A DNA stretch of 64,000 bases from UBA993 sp964436815. Lineage in GTDB: Bacteria; Bacillota; Dethiobacteria; DTU022. The DNA lies in assembly GCA_964436815.1 (NCBI GenBank), contig CAYTER010000001.1, positions 1 through 64,000 of the forward strand. Direction: 5' to 3'. The translations under genes were made by a program, and so were the position numbers. Below are positions 43,692-53,911 of the stretch, one piece after another; within the stretch, counting starts at the first letter, position 1; each line of letters opens with the position of its first letter. The notes below the pieces were generated by a model. The model was not told the DNA's origin and searched no databases. It saw only the letters and a program-made list of their open reading frames with translations.

Positions 43692-44808
43692 ACCGATTTT
43701 GATGCAGGGTAATGAAGCCTGCGCGATGGGAGCGATCAACGCCGGTGTGCGGTTTTATGCCGGTTATCCTATTACCCCTTCAACCGAAGTAGCTGAAATA
43801 ATGGCCGCAAAATTGCCGGAAATCGGTGGAGTTTTCATTCAGATGGAGGACGAAATTGCCAGCATGGCTGCGGTGATCGGCGCCTCGATCGGTGGGATGC
43901 GAACACTTACTGCTACGAGCGGACCGGGTTTTTCATTAAAGCAGGAGAACCTCGGGTATGCCATCATGGCTGAAATCCCCTGCGTAGTGGTTAATGTCCA
44001 GCGAATGGGGCCGAGTACCGGAGTGCCGACTGCGCCGGCCCAGGGTGATGTGATGCAGTCCCGCTGGGGAACGCACGGTGATCACCCAATCATTGTTTTT
44101 TCACCGGCATCGGTCTATGAAACTTATTATTTAACTATTGCAGCGGTAAACCTGAGCCAGAAGCTGAGACAACCGGTAATTATGCTGCTGGATGAAGTGA
44201 TCGGGCATATGCGGGAGAAGGTTTTAATCCCTGAACCCGGTAAGCTTCTGGTGGAAAAATCAAGCGATCAGGTTCCCGCAGACTGGAAACCCTATGATGA
44301 GAAAGGGTTAACTCCCCTGGTACCTTTTGGATTTGGCCACTATTATCATGTAACCGGTCTTTTTCATGATCAGTATGGTTTTCCCACCGGGGATCCTCCC
44401 CAGGTTGAGCGGGCGCTCGATCGGATGCATGATAAGCTTGATAAATATCGCGATGAGATTATCCTGACTAATTATATCGGTCACAAAGAACCAAGAGTGG
44501 CAATAGTAACCTATGGCTGTACGGTCAGGTCAGCCCGCGCGGTCGTAAAAAAAGCATATTGGCAGAACCGCCTGCCGGTTGGGTTGCTCAGTCTGCAAAC
44601 TATCTGGCCTTTTCCCGCCCGTGAGGTTGAAGCTCTGGCCAGGCAGGCAGATGTCATTATCGTCCCGGAGATGAACATGGGGCAGATTGTCGGCGAAGTT
44701 GAGCGCTATGCCTGCGGCCAGGCCAAGGTAATTCCGCTCAACCGCTATGACGGGGAAATGATCACTCCGGATCAAATATCTGAGCTTATCGGGAGGTGGC
44801 TGTCATAG
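43678..44808 (+). CDS. korA: 2-oxoacid:ferredoxin oxidoreductase, alpha subunit
   Basis: This 376-residue subunit has GNEACAMGAINAGVRFYAGYPITPSTE at the N-terminus, the TSGPGFSLKQE loop, and a C-terminal domain II (IVTYGCTVRSA). It matches KorA of 2-oxoglutarate (or branched-chain 2-oxoacid) oxidoreductases. The neighbouring GDH favours 2-oxoglutarate, giving succinyl-CoA. GGGGAGG precedes the ATG. Confidence 0.93.
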   Translation: MPEAKPILMQGNEACAMGAINAGVRFYAGYPITPSTEVAEIMAAKLPEIGGVFIQMEDEIASMAAVIGASIGGMRTLTATSGPGFSLKQENLGYAIMAEIPCVVVNVQRMGPSTGVPTAPAQGDVMQSRWGTHGDHPIIVFSPASVYETYYLTIAAVNLSQKLRQPVIMLLDEVIGHMREKVLIPEPGKLLVEKSSDQVPADWKPYDEKGLTPLVPFGFGHYYHVTGLFHDQYGFPTGDPPQVERALDRMHDKLDKYRDEIILTNYIGHKEPRVAIVTYGCTVRSARAVVKKAYWQNRLPVGLLSLQTIWPFPAREVEALARQADVIIVPEMNMGQIVGEVERYACGQAKVIPLNRYDGEMITPDQISELIGRWLS

Positions 44809-45611
44809 AACAGCTAACCCAGGATTTTTTACGCACTAAAAAACTGCCGCATATCTGGTGTCCGGGTTGTGGTAACGGTATTGTCACCGCTGCCCTGGTC
44901 AGGGCTATTGAAAGGGCTGGCTATGATCAGCGCGAGGTTGTTATTGTTTCCGGGATCGGTTGCTCCTCACGGGCGGCCGGTTATTTAAACTTTAATACCC
45001 TTCATACCACGCACGGTCGGGCGCTGGCTTTTGCCACGGGTCTTAAAATGGCCAGGCCGGAACTGACTCTTTTCGTGATCATGGGTGATGGCGACTGCAG
45101 CGCTATCGGCGGCAACCATTTTATCCATTCCGCCCGAAGAAATATTGATCTCAATGCCATCGTCATCAACAACCATATTTATGGCATGACCGGAGGCCAG
45201 CATTCACCGCTCACACCTACCGGTAAAAAGGCTACAACCGCTCCCGGGGGAACGCTGGAAAGGGCCTTTGATCTGCTTGCTTTGGCCAAAGGAGCCGGTG
45301 CGACATTCGGAGCTAGGGGTAACGCTGCGCAGCCGCGTCAGCTCGAACAGCTCATCGCCAGAGCGGCAAAACATAAAGGGTTTTCCGTGGTTGAGGCTTT
45401 GTCTCCCTGCCCGATTGCTTATGGCCGGAGGAATAAACTCGGTGGGGCGGTTGAAATGCTGCGTGATATGAAAGATACCAGTATTGCTGTTGAACGCGCC
45501 GCAGAAATGGATGAAACAGAACTGGAAGGTAAAACTTTAAACGGTGTCCTATTTTCGATCGATGCTCCGGAATTTTCCGCGGAGTACCACCGGATGATCA
45601 ATAAAGAATAA
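44796..45611 (+). CDS. korB: 2-oxoacid:ferredoxin oxidoreductase, beta subunit (TPP binding)
   Basis: This 271-residue subunit has LPHIWCPGCGNG near residue 18, the thiamine diphosphate motif MGDGDCSAIGGNHF and NNHIYGMTGGQ. The start is unclear. GTG 44796 is the only canonical codon but overlaps its own GGGAGG site. The near-cognate ATA at 44805 sits eight bases behind that site and keeps the family N-terminus. The gene overlaps korA by 13 bases. Confidence 0.93.
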   Translation: MAVIEQLTQDFLRTKKLPHIWCPGCGNGIVTAALVRAIERAGYDQREVVIVSGIGCSSRAAGYLNFNTLHTTHGRALAFATGLKMARPELTLFVIMGDGDCSAIGGNHFIHSARRNIDLNAIVINNHIYGMTGGQHSPLTPTGKKATTAPGGTLERAFDLLALAKGAGATFGARGNAAQPRQLEQLIARAAKHKGFSVVEALSPCPIAYGRRNKLGGAVEMLRDMKDTSIAVERAAEMDETELEGKTLNGVLFSIDAPEFSAEYHRMINKE

Positions 45612-45633
45612 GGTTGATTACGGGGGACGAATA

Positions 45634-46212
45634 ATGACTAAAAGGCAGGAAATATTGCTTACCGGAGCCGGAGGTCAGGGCTTGATTCTGGCTTCAATTG
45701 TTCTGGCTGCAGCGGCAGTAAACGACAATAAAAATGTGGTTCAGACTCAGTCATACGGTCCGGAAGCGCGGGGTGGGGCCAGCATGGCCGGAGTGATTAT
45801 TGATGTTGACACCATCGAGTATCCGAAAGTAACCAAACCAACGGTCTTGCTTTGTATGAACCAGGCATCATATAATAAGTACCTGCCAAAGGTTGAACCG
45901 GGATGTGTGATCATCACTGATTCCACTTTTGTCAGCGGCCCGTTCAAAGATGAATTGCAGATAAAATCGCTGCCGATTACAAAGATGGCCCGGGAAATTT
46001 TAAAGCGCGAAGTGGTTGCCAACATGCTAGCTCTTGGTGTTATAAACGCTGCAACCGGGTTAATCGATCGCCAAATCTTCCGGGATAGCATCTACAGCAT
46101 GGCACCTAAGGGAAGTGGTGAGCTCAATCAGGAAGCCTTTGATCTGGGCTACCGCCTTTACGGGGAAGGACCGGAACAGCTCAGCAGAGTATCAGCTCAA
46201 AACCCCCGGTAA
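45634..46212 (+). CDS. korC: 2-oxoacid:ferredoxin oxidoreductase, gamma subunit
   Basis: This 192-residue subunit has TGAGGQGLILASIVLA, QSYGPEARGGASMAGV and a late ALGVINAATG, all typical of the gamma subunit. It completes the delta-alpha-beta-gamma set. Its last 98 bases are also read in another frame as the possible start of the following kinase gene. Confidence 0.94.
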   Translation: MTKRQEILLTGAGGQGLILASIVLAAAAVNDNKNVVQTQSYGPEARGGASMAGVIIDVDTIEYPKVTKPTVLLCMNQASYNKYLPKVEPGCVIITDSTFVSGPFKDELQIKSLPITKMAREILKREVVANMLALGVINAATGLIDRQIFRDSIYSMAPKGSGELNQEAFDLGYRLYGEGPEQLSRVSAQNPR

Positions 46213-47467
46213 AATAGTTTATAGCTATCTGTTTTTAGCGGCTGTTATCGGCGAGCTTGCTTTGGCCGGCTACATCGGCCCTTTCCGGTTTTCAGTCGCA
46301 TTTATTTTACTGGTTTATACCCTGCTTAGCGTGGATAAGTTTCAGATCCTGCCTTTTGCTTTACTGATTTCCTTTTCAACCTATCTGCTCCGCCTGGTAA
46401 TAACAAACTTTCTTCCATTATCACCTGAAATGTATGACTTTATCTTAACCAGTCAGTTTTCCTTTCCAGCTGGTATTGTATTGCTGGCAGTTCTTCTAGC
46501 CCTTAGACCGATCAGGAAGCGAACAGGCGATTTTTCACTCGCCCTGCTTTTTTATCTTATTTTGGTTATCGCCATCTCTATTCTGGTTGAAGCGCTGGTC
46601 AGGCTTTTAACCTGGGAGGTAGTAAGGGGTTTTAATATTCTGTTTTTACTATTTGCATCTATTTTGCACCTGCTTCCAATAATCGCCCTGCTTCAGATCA
46701 GCTTTTTTCAGCGGGGCACCATTATTGAAGAACAGCAGCGCATTTTAAATGAGAAAATGCTGATCATCGCTTCAGAGCTTTACGATGAGCAGTTTTACAT
46801 GCAAAAATCGGTGGAAAATATAGAGAATATTATGGCTAAGAGTTATACTTTACATAAAAAATTAAAAGATCTTAAATTGGCTGACCGGAATTTGGAAAGC
46901 GATGCCCTCGAGGTCGCCGAAGAGGTGCATGAGGTCAAAAAAGATACCGTGCGGGTTCTTGCCGGCATCGGTGAAGTGATCACTATTCGCAGGGACAAAT
47001 CAGTGATGAACCTGAACGCAGTATTTGATCTGGTCATAAAAACTAACCGCAGTTATGCGCAAAGCCTTGAGAAGAATGTCGATATAATTTTGGAGTCGGA
47101 CGCCGATATTGCAGTGACACAGATCTATCCCCTGCTGGCTATCCTGAACAACCTGGTCTCCAACGCAGTCGAAGCAATCATCGACGAGGGAATGATCAGC
47201 CTGAAAGCCAAAAGAAGCAAATACACCTTAAGGATCAGTGTCTGCGATAACGGCGAACCGATCCGGGAAAGTAACCGGACGCTGATCTTTGAGCCCGGGT
47301 TCACTACCAAATTTAACGCTGACGGCGTTCCCTCAACCGGTATAGGCTTGTCCTATATCAAGGGTCTGGTGGAAAATTTCAAAGGCAGGGTGTTTTTTAC
47401 GGCTGATGGCAGCAGTAAATGTTTTATTATCATCTTACCTTTAAAAAGTTTAACCGGGGGTTTATGA
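46115..47467 (+). CDS. Sensor histidine kinase, GlnK/YcbA-like
   Basis: The product, up to 450 residues, has about six membrane helices (about residues 35-200) followed by a short coiled coil, a phosphoacceptor region (VHEVKKDTVRVLAG) and an HATPase domain with NNLVSNAVEAI, CDNGEPI and STGIGLSYIKGLV. With the following regulator it resembles the Bacillus GlnK-GlnL pair that responds to glutamine. The start is uncertain. GTG 46115 or 46118 overlaps korC by nearly 100 bases and has only a weak AAGGGA upstream; no ATG lies between there and the first helix. Confidence 0.82.
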   Translation: MVSSIRKPLIWATAFTGKDRNSSAEYQLKTPGKIVYSYLFLAAVIGELALAGYIGPFRFSVAFILLVYTLLSVDKFQILPFALLISFSTYLLRLVITNFLPLSPEMYDFILTSQFSFPAGIVLLAVLLALRPIRKRTGDFSLALLFYLILVIAISILVEALVRLLTWEVVRGFNILFLLFASILHLLPIIALLQISFFQRGTIIEEQQRILNEKMLIIASELYDEQFYMQKSVENIENIMAKSYTLHKKLKDLKLADRNLESDALEVAEEVHEVKKDTVRVLAGIGEVITIRRDKSVMNLNAVFDLVIKTNRSYAQSLEKNVDIILESDADIAVTQIYPLLAILNNLVSNAVEAIIDEGMISLKAKRSKYTLRISVCDNGEPIRESNRTLIFEPGFTTKFNADGVPSTGIGLSYIKGLVENFKGRVFFTADGSSKCFIIILPLKSLTGGL

Positions 47468-48393
47468 TGGATTTCTCCTTCTTTATTATCGATGACGACC
47501 TGGCCTGCAGAAAGATTTTAGGTCAGATTATCGAAGACGAAAACTTAGGTGAAGTGATCGGCGAACTACCCGATGGGCGTGGCAATGTTGTCGGCACGGT
47601 TCTTTACCACCAACCGGATGTATTGCTGATAGATCTGCTGATGCCTGGAAAAGACGGGATTGAGGTAGTTGAGCAGCTGAGAGCCAGGGACTATAAAGGT
47701 AAAATCGTGATGATTTCCCAGGTAGAGAAAAAGGAGATGGTTGCCCAGGCTTATGCTGCCGGCATAGAATTTTATATTAACAAACCCATTAACCGGGTTG
47801 AGGTTATTTCCGTGATTAGAAATGTGACAGACAGGATTAAAATGGAACTGTCTTTTGAACAGATGCGGGATTCGCTTGATGCCCTGGACCGGATTGGCAG
47901 CCTGCGTCGTTCTTACCGGCGAAGCGAAATGCAGGTCATGGATCGTGATACAATCAGGGAAAAAACCCGAGAATTACTGGCCGACCTGGGCTTAATTGGC
48001 GAGCCCGGGAGCCATGATTTGATCCAGATTGTCCTTTTTCTGAACAGTGTTCCGGATATTGAAAAATATTTGGGAGAATACCGGCACCTCAAGGATTTAT
48101 ATCAGGCGGTCCATGAAACCTACCTTCGCGAAGAAGAAAAGCAAAGCGATGTGCGGGCGATTGAACAGCGGGTGCGTCGCGCTGTAAAGCAGGCCATGGA
48201 GCATATTGCTGCCCTTGGACTGGAGGATTATAATAATCCTATCTTCGAGCGGTATGGCCCTAAATTTTTCGACTTTAACGAGCTGCGCCTGAAAATGAAG
48301 GAATTGGAAAGTAATACAGAAATCCAGTCTAAAACCCGGGTCAGTATTAGGCAATTTATCAATGCTCTCTATGGGGAGATTAAGAAAATATAA
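47464..48393 (+). CDS. Response regulator, GlnL/YcbB-like
   Basis: This 309-residue regulator has a receiver domain with acidic pocket DDDL, phosphoacceptor Asp in LLIDLLMPGKDG and Lys in INKPINR, then a YcbB-type effector domain (about 155-309) found in GlnL. ATG 47464 overlaps the kinase stop (ATGA) and follows GGGGGT. It probably regulates glutamine or glutamate use, in keeping with gdhA and kor upstream. Confidence 0.88.
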   Translation: MMDFSFFIIDDDLACRKILGQIIEDENLGEVIGELPDGRGNVVGTVLYHQPDVLLIDLLMPGKDGIEVVEQLRARDYKGKIVMISQVEKKEMVAQAYAAGIEFYINKPINRVEVISVIRNVTDRIKMELSFEQMRDSLDALDRIGSLRRSYRRSEMQVMDRDTIREKTRELLADLGLIGEPGSHDLIQIVLFLNSVPDIEKYLGEYRHLKDLYQAVHETYLREEEKQSDVRAIEQRVRRAVKQAMEHIAALGLEDYNNPIFERYGPKFFDFNELRLKMKELESNTEIQSKTRVSIRQFINALYGEIKKI

Positions 48394-48403
48394 GGAGCCG
48401 AAG

Positions 48404-49717
48404 ATGAACAGTGAACTGAAATTTGATTATACACTGGCTGAACCCTGGGTTAGTGAGGCTGATCTGGCCGGCCTTGCTCCGGAATTGAACAAGGCCCACC
48501 GTTACCTGCATCAGCAGGAAGGGTTGGGCAGTGAATATACAGGATGGGTTAGCTGGCCTGAACGGTATGACCGCCCTGAGTTTGGAAGGATCCTGGAGAC
48601 TGCTCAGCAGATCAGGGAAATTGCAGATGCTTTCATTGTGATCGGCATTGGCGGTTCATACCTCGGTGCCCGCTCAGCGATCGACCTGCTGCAACCGGTT
48701 TTCCGGAATCAGTTGCCGCCGGAAGAGAGAAAAGGCCCGGAGATCTATTTTGCCGGAAATGGAATCAGCGCAGCGTATTTAGACTCCTTGCTTCGCCTGC
48801 TTGATCATAAAAGGGAGATCTACATCAATATTATTTCAAAATCGGGTACGACCCTGGAACCGGCTTTAGCTTTTAGAATTTTACGCCGCTACCTCGAAGA
48901 ACGTTATGGAAAGGAAGATGCGAGAAAGAGGATTATCGTTACCACAGATGGCACAAAGGGCCCTCTGCGTGAACTGGCTGTGCGCGAAAACCTTACCGCT
49001 TTTAACGTGCCGGATGACATTGGCGGTCGTTATTCCGTTTTAACTCCCGTCGGGCTCCTGCCGCTGGCGGTCGCCGGTATAGACCTGCGCCAGGTAATGG
49101 ATGGGGCAACCAAGGCTTACCTCGCTTACAGCCGTGAGAAAATCGAAGATAATGATGCTTACATCTACGCGGCAATCAGAAATATCCTTTACCGCAAAGG
49201 AAGAACAATGGAAATCCTGGCTGCCTACGAACCGTCCTTCATCCAGTTTGCTGAATGGCTGAAGCAGCTTTTCGGTGAAAGCGAAGGTAAAGAACATCAA
49301 GGGCTATTTCCGGCAGCGGTTAATTTTACAACCGATCTTCATTCCCTGGGACAGTACATTCAGGAAGGGTTGCGCAATTTCTTTATGACAACTCTCTGGG
49401 TGGAAAATTCATCCTCCGGACTTTCGGTCCCTGCCTTAAATGACAACAGTGACGGTCTAGATTACCTGGCCGGAACCAGGCTGCACAGCATAAATGAACA
49501 GGCCTGCCGGGGGACGATGCTGGCTCACCACGAGGGTGGGGTGCCAAACCTCAGGCTATCTATCGCGAAAATCGATGCTTTCAGTTACGGCATGCTGGTC
49601 TATTTCTTTGAAAAGGCCTGTGGTATGAGCGGTTACCTGCTGGGCGTTAACCCTTTTAACCAGCCCGGTGTTGAAGCTTATAAAAATAAAGTATTTACCC
49701 TGCTGCGCTCTCTTTAA
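48404..49717 (+). CDS. pgi: Glucose-6-phosphate isomerase
   Basis: This 437-residue isomerase has GIGGSYLGARSAIDLL, SKSGTTLEPA, DDIGGRYSVLTPVGLLP and the C-terminal NPFNQPGVEAYK. It interconverts glucose 6-phosphate and fructose 6-phosphate. ATG 48404 follows AAGGAG; an upstream frame opening at 48362 overlaps the regulator gene and is rejected. Confidence 0.95.
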   Translation: MNSELKFDYTLAEPWVSEADLAGLAPELNKAHRYLHQQEGLGSEYTGWVSWPERYDRPEFGRILETAQQIREIADAFIVIGIGGSYLGARSAIDLLQPVFRNQLPPEERKGPEIYFAGNGISAAYLDSLLRLLDHKREIYINIISKSGTTLEPALAFRILRRYLEERYGKEDARKRIIVTTDGTKGPLRELAVRENLTAFNVPDDIGGRYSVLTPVGLLPLAVAGIDLRQVMDGATKAYLAYSREKIEDNDAYIYAAIRNILYRKGRTMEILAAYEPSFIQFAEWLKQLFGESEGKEHQGLFPAAVNFTTDLHSLGQYIQEGLRNFFMTTLWVENSSSGLSVPALNDNSDGLDYLAGTRLHSINEQACRGTMLAHHEGGVPNLRLSIAKIDAFSYGMLVYFFEKACGMSGYLLGVNPFNQPGVEAYKNKVFTLLRSL

Positions 49718-49759
49718 GTTTTCTACCCTTTTTATTATTAGCAGTTAACAGGTCTGTCA

Positions 49760-49779
49760 GATCGGAAAACCCTCCGATC
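49760..49779. other. Small hairpin in the pgi-valS gap
   Basis: GATCGGA and TCCGATC form a 7-base stem with a 6-base loop. No T run follows. There is no T-box antiterminator sequence upstream of valS. Confidence 0.35.
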
Positions 49780-49861
49780 CGGACCAACATTGACTTTGCA
49801 GCAGGGAAGTAATAATATGATGAAGGTTTCGTCTACCTTTACCAGGATTCGAGGTGACCTG

Positions 49862-52540
49862 ATGTCCGAAACTGCACTACCTTCCGTTTATGACCCGGCA
49901 GCAGTTGAAACCGCAAGATATCAATTCTGGTTGGATCAGGAATACTTTAAGGCGGCGCGTGATGAAACGCGTATACCCTACACAATAGTTATCCCTCCTC
50001 CAAATGTTACCGGTTCGCTGCATATGGGACATGCCCTGAATAATACGATTCAGGATATCCTGATTCGCTGGAAAAGGATGCAGGGTTTTGACACCCTTTG
50101 GCTCCCGGGTAGTGATCATGCCGGGATAGCGACCCAGAATGTTGTTGAAAAACACCTGGCTGATGAGGGGATCGATAAAAATGATCTTGGCCGGGAAGGA
50201 TTTCTTGAAAAAGTTTGGGCCTGGAAGGATACTTATCATGCCAGGATTACAAAGCAGCTTTATCGACTCGGCGTCTCATGCGATTGGTCGCGGGAACGTT
50301 TTACAATGGATGAAGGCTGCTCGCTAGCGGTACGCCGGGTTTTCGTAGACCTTTACCGTAAAGGGCTGATCTACCGGGGTGATTACCTGATTAACTGGTG
50401 TCCCCGCTGTCACACCGCTCTTTCCGATATTGAAGTAGAACATGAAGATGAAGTCTCAACCCTTACCCATATTTGCTATCCACTTGAGGACGGTAGCGCT
50501 GCTATCACTGTTGCCACCACCCGTCCTGAAACTATGCTGGGCGATACCGCGGTGGCGGTGCATCCGGATGATCAGCGTTATCAGAAAATGGTCGGCAAGA
50601 ATGTCGCCCTGCCTCTCCTGAACCGGTTGATCCCGATTGTAGCCGATGATTATGTTGATCCGGAGTTCGGCAGCGGGGCAGTTAAAGTGACCCCGGGGCA
50701 TGATCCCAATGATTATGCCATCGGGCAGCGGCACAACCTTGAGGTAATCGGCATCATCGATGAAGACGCGAAGATGACAACAGCTGCCGGATCTTATGCC
50801 GGCCTGGATCGATTTGAATGTCGGGCAAAGGTTGTTGCTGATCTGCAGGCCCTTGGTTTAATCGATAAGATCGAAGATTACGAACACTCCATCGGGCACT
50901 GTCAGCGCTGTGGCACAGTTGTGGAACCGTTAATATCGAGGCAGTGGTTTGTTAAGATGGAGCCGCTGGCTGAGCCGGCTCTTAAGGCTGTCGCTGATGG
51001 CGAAACAGTATTTGTCCCGCCGCGCTTTACAAGGATCTATCAGAACTGGCTCGAAAATATCCGTGACTGGTGTATCTCCCGCCAGCTCTGGTGGGGTCAC
51101 CGTATCCCCGCCTGGTACTGCGCCTGCGGTGAACTGGTTGTTGATTACGAGGAACCGGAAAAATGTCCATCCTGCGGTGGCAAATTGGAGCAGGATCCGG
51201 ATGTACTCGACACCTGGTTCAGCTCAGCTCTCTGGCCCTTTTCTACTTTGGGCTGGCCGGATATAACAGCCGATCTCAAGCATTTTTACCCGACCAGTGT
51301 CCTGGTCACGGCCTATGATATCATTTTTTTCTGGGTAGCCCGAATGATGTTCATGGCCCTTGAATTTATGGGAGAAGTTCCTTTTCACACCGTTTATATC
51401 ACCGGTCTTGTCCGCGACCCCCTGGGGCGTAAGATGAGCAAGTCGCTCGGTAATGGCATAGATCCGCTTGAAGTGATTGAAAATTACGGGGCGGATACAT
51501 TACGGTTCACCCTGGTTACCGGGCAGGCCCCGGGCAATGATCAGCGTTTCCGCCAGGAAAGCGTCGAAGCCGGCAGAAACTTTGCCAACAAGATCTGGAA
51601 CGCTTCACGGTTTGTGCTGATGAATTTAACTGATCCCGAACAGGAACAAGCTTCCTTCAAACCCTATGATCCCAACAATACTGCGCAATCCTTAAATCGA
51701 GTTGATCGCTGGATCCTGCATCGCTATAACGAAACCATCAGGCAAGCGACAAATTTGCTTGAAGAATATGAACTTGGCGAAGCGGCTCGTCAAATCTACG
51801 AATTCATCTGGAACGATTTCTGCGACTGGTATGTTGAACTGAGTAAATACTTTCTTTACCGTAAACAGGGCAGCGCGGAAGTGGAACAGGATCGTGCCCG
51901 GACCCGCAGTATCCTGGCTTATGTCTTAGATGGCACCATGCGGCTGCTGCATCCGTTTATGCCTTTCATTTCCGAGGAAATATGGCAGCAGCTTCCGCAC
52001 CGCCGTGAAGAGGCACTGGTTGTGGCGAAGTGGCCTTCACCGCTGGAGGAACACAGTTTTCACCAGGAAGCAGCCGATCTGCAGCTCATCCAGGAGGTGG
52101 TGCGGGCCATCAGGAACCTGCGCAGCCAGGTTCAGCTTGCCCCGGGCAAGAAAACTGCTGTTATCGTACGCGCCGGGGGAAGAGCGGCAGCCTGTCTTAA
52201 AGAAGAGAGTCATCATCTGGCCAAACTGGCTTTTGCCGAGCCACTGATCGTTGATCCTGATGCTGTAAAGCCGGAACAGGCGCTGACTGCCATTATCGGA
52301 GACGGATTGGAACTCTTTTTGCCGCTTGAAGGCCTAATTGATGTTGAAGCGGAAATCAGGCGCCTGGAAAAAGAGTTGGCCCAACTTCAGCTGGAAATGA
52401 AAAAAACTGAAGGAAAGTTGAAAAGTGCCGGTTTCATAGAAAAAGCTCCGCCAGAGGTTATAGCCAAAGAAGAAGCGCGCCGTGATGAGCAGACCGCCAG
52501 GCTTAACAAACTTGAGCAGAGACTGCAGGAGTTGAAATAA
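49862..52540 (+). CDS. valS: Valyl-tRNA synthetase
   Basis: This class I synthetase of 892 residues has the HIGH-type motif PPPNVTGSLHMGHALN, the editing domain with TTRPETMLGDTAVAV, KMSKS as GRKMSKSLGN and a C-terminal coiled coil. It charges tRNA-Val. ATG 49862 (MSETALPSVYDP) matches the family start and follows GAGGTG; an open frame from 49790 adds 24 unlikely residues. Confidence 0.96.
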   Translation: MSETALPSVYDPAAVETARYQFWLDQEYFKAARDETRIPYTIVIPPPNVTGSLHMGHALNNTIQDILIRWKRMQGFDTLWLPGSDHAGIATQNVVEKHLADEGIDKNDLGREGFLEKVWAWKDTYHARITKQLYRLGVSCDWSRERFTMDEGCSLAVRRVFVDLYRKGLIYRGDYLINWCPRCHTALSDIEVEHEDEVSTLTHICYPLEDGSAAITVATTRPETMLGDTAVAVHPDDQRYQKMVGKNVALPLLNRLIPIVADDYVDPEFGSGAVKVTPGHDPNDYAIGQRHNLEVIGIIDEDAKMTTAAGSYAGLDRFECRAKVVADLQALGLIDKIEDYEHSIGHCQRCGTVVEPLISRQWFVKMEPLAEPALKAVADGETVFVPPRFTRIYQNWLENIRDWCISRQLWWGHRIPAWYCACGELVVDYEEPEKCPSCGGKLEQDPDVLDTWFSSALWPFSTLGWPDITADLKHFYPTSVLVTAYDIIFFWVARMMFMALEFMGEVPFHTVYITGLVRDPLGRKMSKSLGNGIDPLEVIENYGADTLRFTLVTGQAPGNDQRFRQESVEAGRNFANKIWNASRFVLMNLTDPEQEQASFKPYDPNNTAQSLNRVDRWILHRYNETIRQATNLLEEYELGEAARQIYEFIWNDFCDWYVELSKYFLYRKQGSAEVEQDRARTRSILAYVLDGTMRLLHPFMPFISEEIWQQLPHRREEALVVAKWPSPLEEHSFHQEAADLQLIQEVVRAIRNLRSQVQLAPGKKTAVIVRAGGRAAACLKEESHHLAKLAFAEPLIVDPDAVKPEQALTAIIGDGLELFLPLEGLIDVEAEIRRLEKELAQLQLEMKKTEGKLKSAGFIEKAPPEVIAKEEARRDEQTARLNKLEQRLQELK

Positions 52541-52543
52541 TTA

Positions 52544-53911
52544 TTGGAGCAGAACCGCGAGTATAAAGAAGTCCTGGAATGGATCCACGGGCTGGGCCGT
52601 TTTGGTATTAAACCCGGATTGGATCGGGTCAGCGTCATGCTTGAAAAACTAGGCAACCCTCATCACAAGATCCGTTTTGTCCACATTGCCGGTACAAACG
52701 GCAAAGGTTCCACGGCAGCAATTCTTGCTTCTATTCTACGCTCGTCAGGTTATGCGGTAGGCCTCTATACGTCGCCTTACCTACTCTCATTCACCAACCG
52801 GATGGCTGTAAATAATGCAGATATCAGCCAGCAAGAGCTCATTGCTCTGGTAAACAAGATCAAACCGCTTGTTGATCAGATTAAAGACGACCCAAAGCTG
52901 GGGCACCCGACGGAATTTGAAGTGGTAACGGTCCTTGCCTTAAATTATTTTGCCGAACGCGGCGTAGACCTTGTAGTTCTTGAAGTCGGACTCGGTGGCC
53001 GCCTCGATGCAACCAATGTTATTACTCCGCTATTAAGCATCATCACGAACATCAGCCTCGAGCACACCGATGTGCTCGGCAGCACGATTACTGAAATTGC
53101 TTCAGAGAAAGCAGGCATTATCAAGCAAGGCAAACCCTTGCTTACGGCGGCTGAAGACCCGGAAGCGCTAAAAGTATTCGAGGAACGCTGTGCAGCGCTT
53201 AAATGCCGGTATTACCGGGTTTTTCCACCATTAAACTCCGGCGATCTGCTTTCGCAAAACCGGCCAGTGACGCTCTTAAAGACAATAACCGCTGATGGCC
53301 AATACTTTGATTATCACGGTTTTTCTATTGATCTGAAGGATCTCTTTATCCCCCTGCGCGGGAAATATCAGCTGCTCAATGCGGCCACAGCCATTGCTGC
53401 TGTTGAAATTCTTGCCGCGGAAGGATACGCTGTCGGGCGGGAGGCAATTTTAAAGGGGTTATTGAAAACTATTTGGCCCGGGAGACTTGAACTTTTGCAG
53501 AAAAAGCCGCTGGTGATCATGGATGGCGCTCACAATCCGGCAGCGATGGAAAAGCTGGCCGAAGCTATTCCCCAGTATTTTAAATACAGGCGCCTGATCA
53601 CGGTGATCGGTATGCTGGCCGACAAAGATATAGCAGCAATGCTAAAGTCAATTCTTCCCCTGTCGGACCTGGTCGTCTTTACCCGTCCAACACTGCCGCG
53701 GGCAGCAGATCCGCAAACTATTGCCGTATTAGCCGCTAAAGATCTAAATTTCCGGAAGGAGCATTTTATTATTGAAGATTACAGAGCAGCGCTGGACAAA
53801 GCCCTGGCTCGGGCCGGAACTGATGATGCAGTCCTGGTCACCGGTTCGCTCTATACAGTAAGCGATGTTCGCGCTTACTACCGGGAAAGATATGCAGCGG
53901 AAGGTTTATAG
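52544..53911 (+). CDS. folC: Folylpolyglutamate synthase/dihydrofolate synthase
   Basis: This 455-residue Mur-ligase superfamily enzyme has the folate and ATP motifs LGNPHHKIRFVHIAGTNGKGST, YTSPYLLSFTNR, EVGLGGRLDATN and LVIMDGAHNPAAM. It adds glutamates to folates. TTG 52544 starts three bases after valS with AGGAG upstream. The valS-folC order is common in Firmicutes. Confidence 0.95.
   Translation: MEQNREYKEVLEWIHGLGRFGIKPGLDRVSVMLEKLGNPHHKIRFVHIAGTNGKGSTAAILASILRSSGYAVGLYTSPYLLSFTNRMAVNNADISQQELIALVNKIKPLVDQIKDDPKLGHPTEFEVVTVLALNYFAERGVDLVVLEVGLGGRLDATNVITPLLSIITNISLEHTDVLGSTITEIASEKAGIIKQGKPLLTAAEDPEALKVFEERCAALKCRYYRVFPPLNSGDLLSQNRPVTLLKTITADGQYFDYHGFSIDLKDLFIPLRGKYQLLNAATAIAAVEILAAEGYAVGREAILKGLLKTIWPGRLELLQKKPLVIMDGAHNPAAMEKLAEAIPQYFKYRRLITVIGMLADKDIAAMLKSILPLSDLVVFTRPTLPRAADPQTIAVLAAKDLNFRKEHFIIEDYRAALDKALARAGTDDAVLVTGSLYTVSDVRAYYRERYAAEGL

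Noticed and set aside
49718..49861. T-box leader before valS
   Set aside because: The leader is short and lacks the conserved T-box sequence and a terminator stem.
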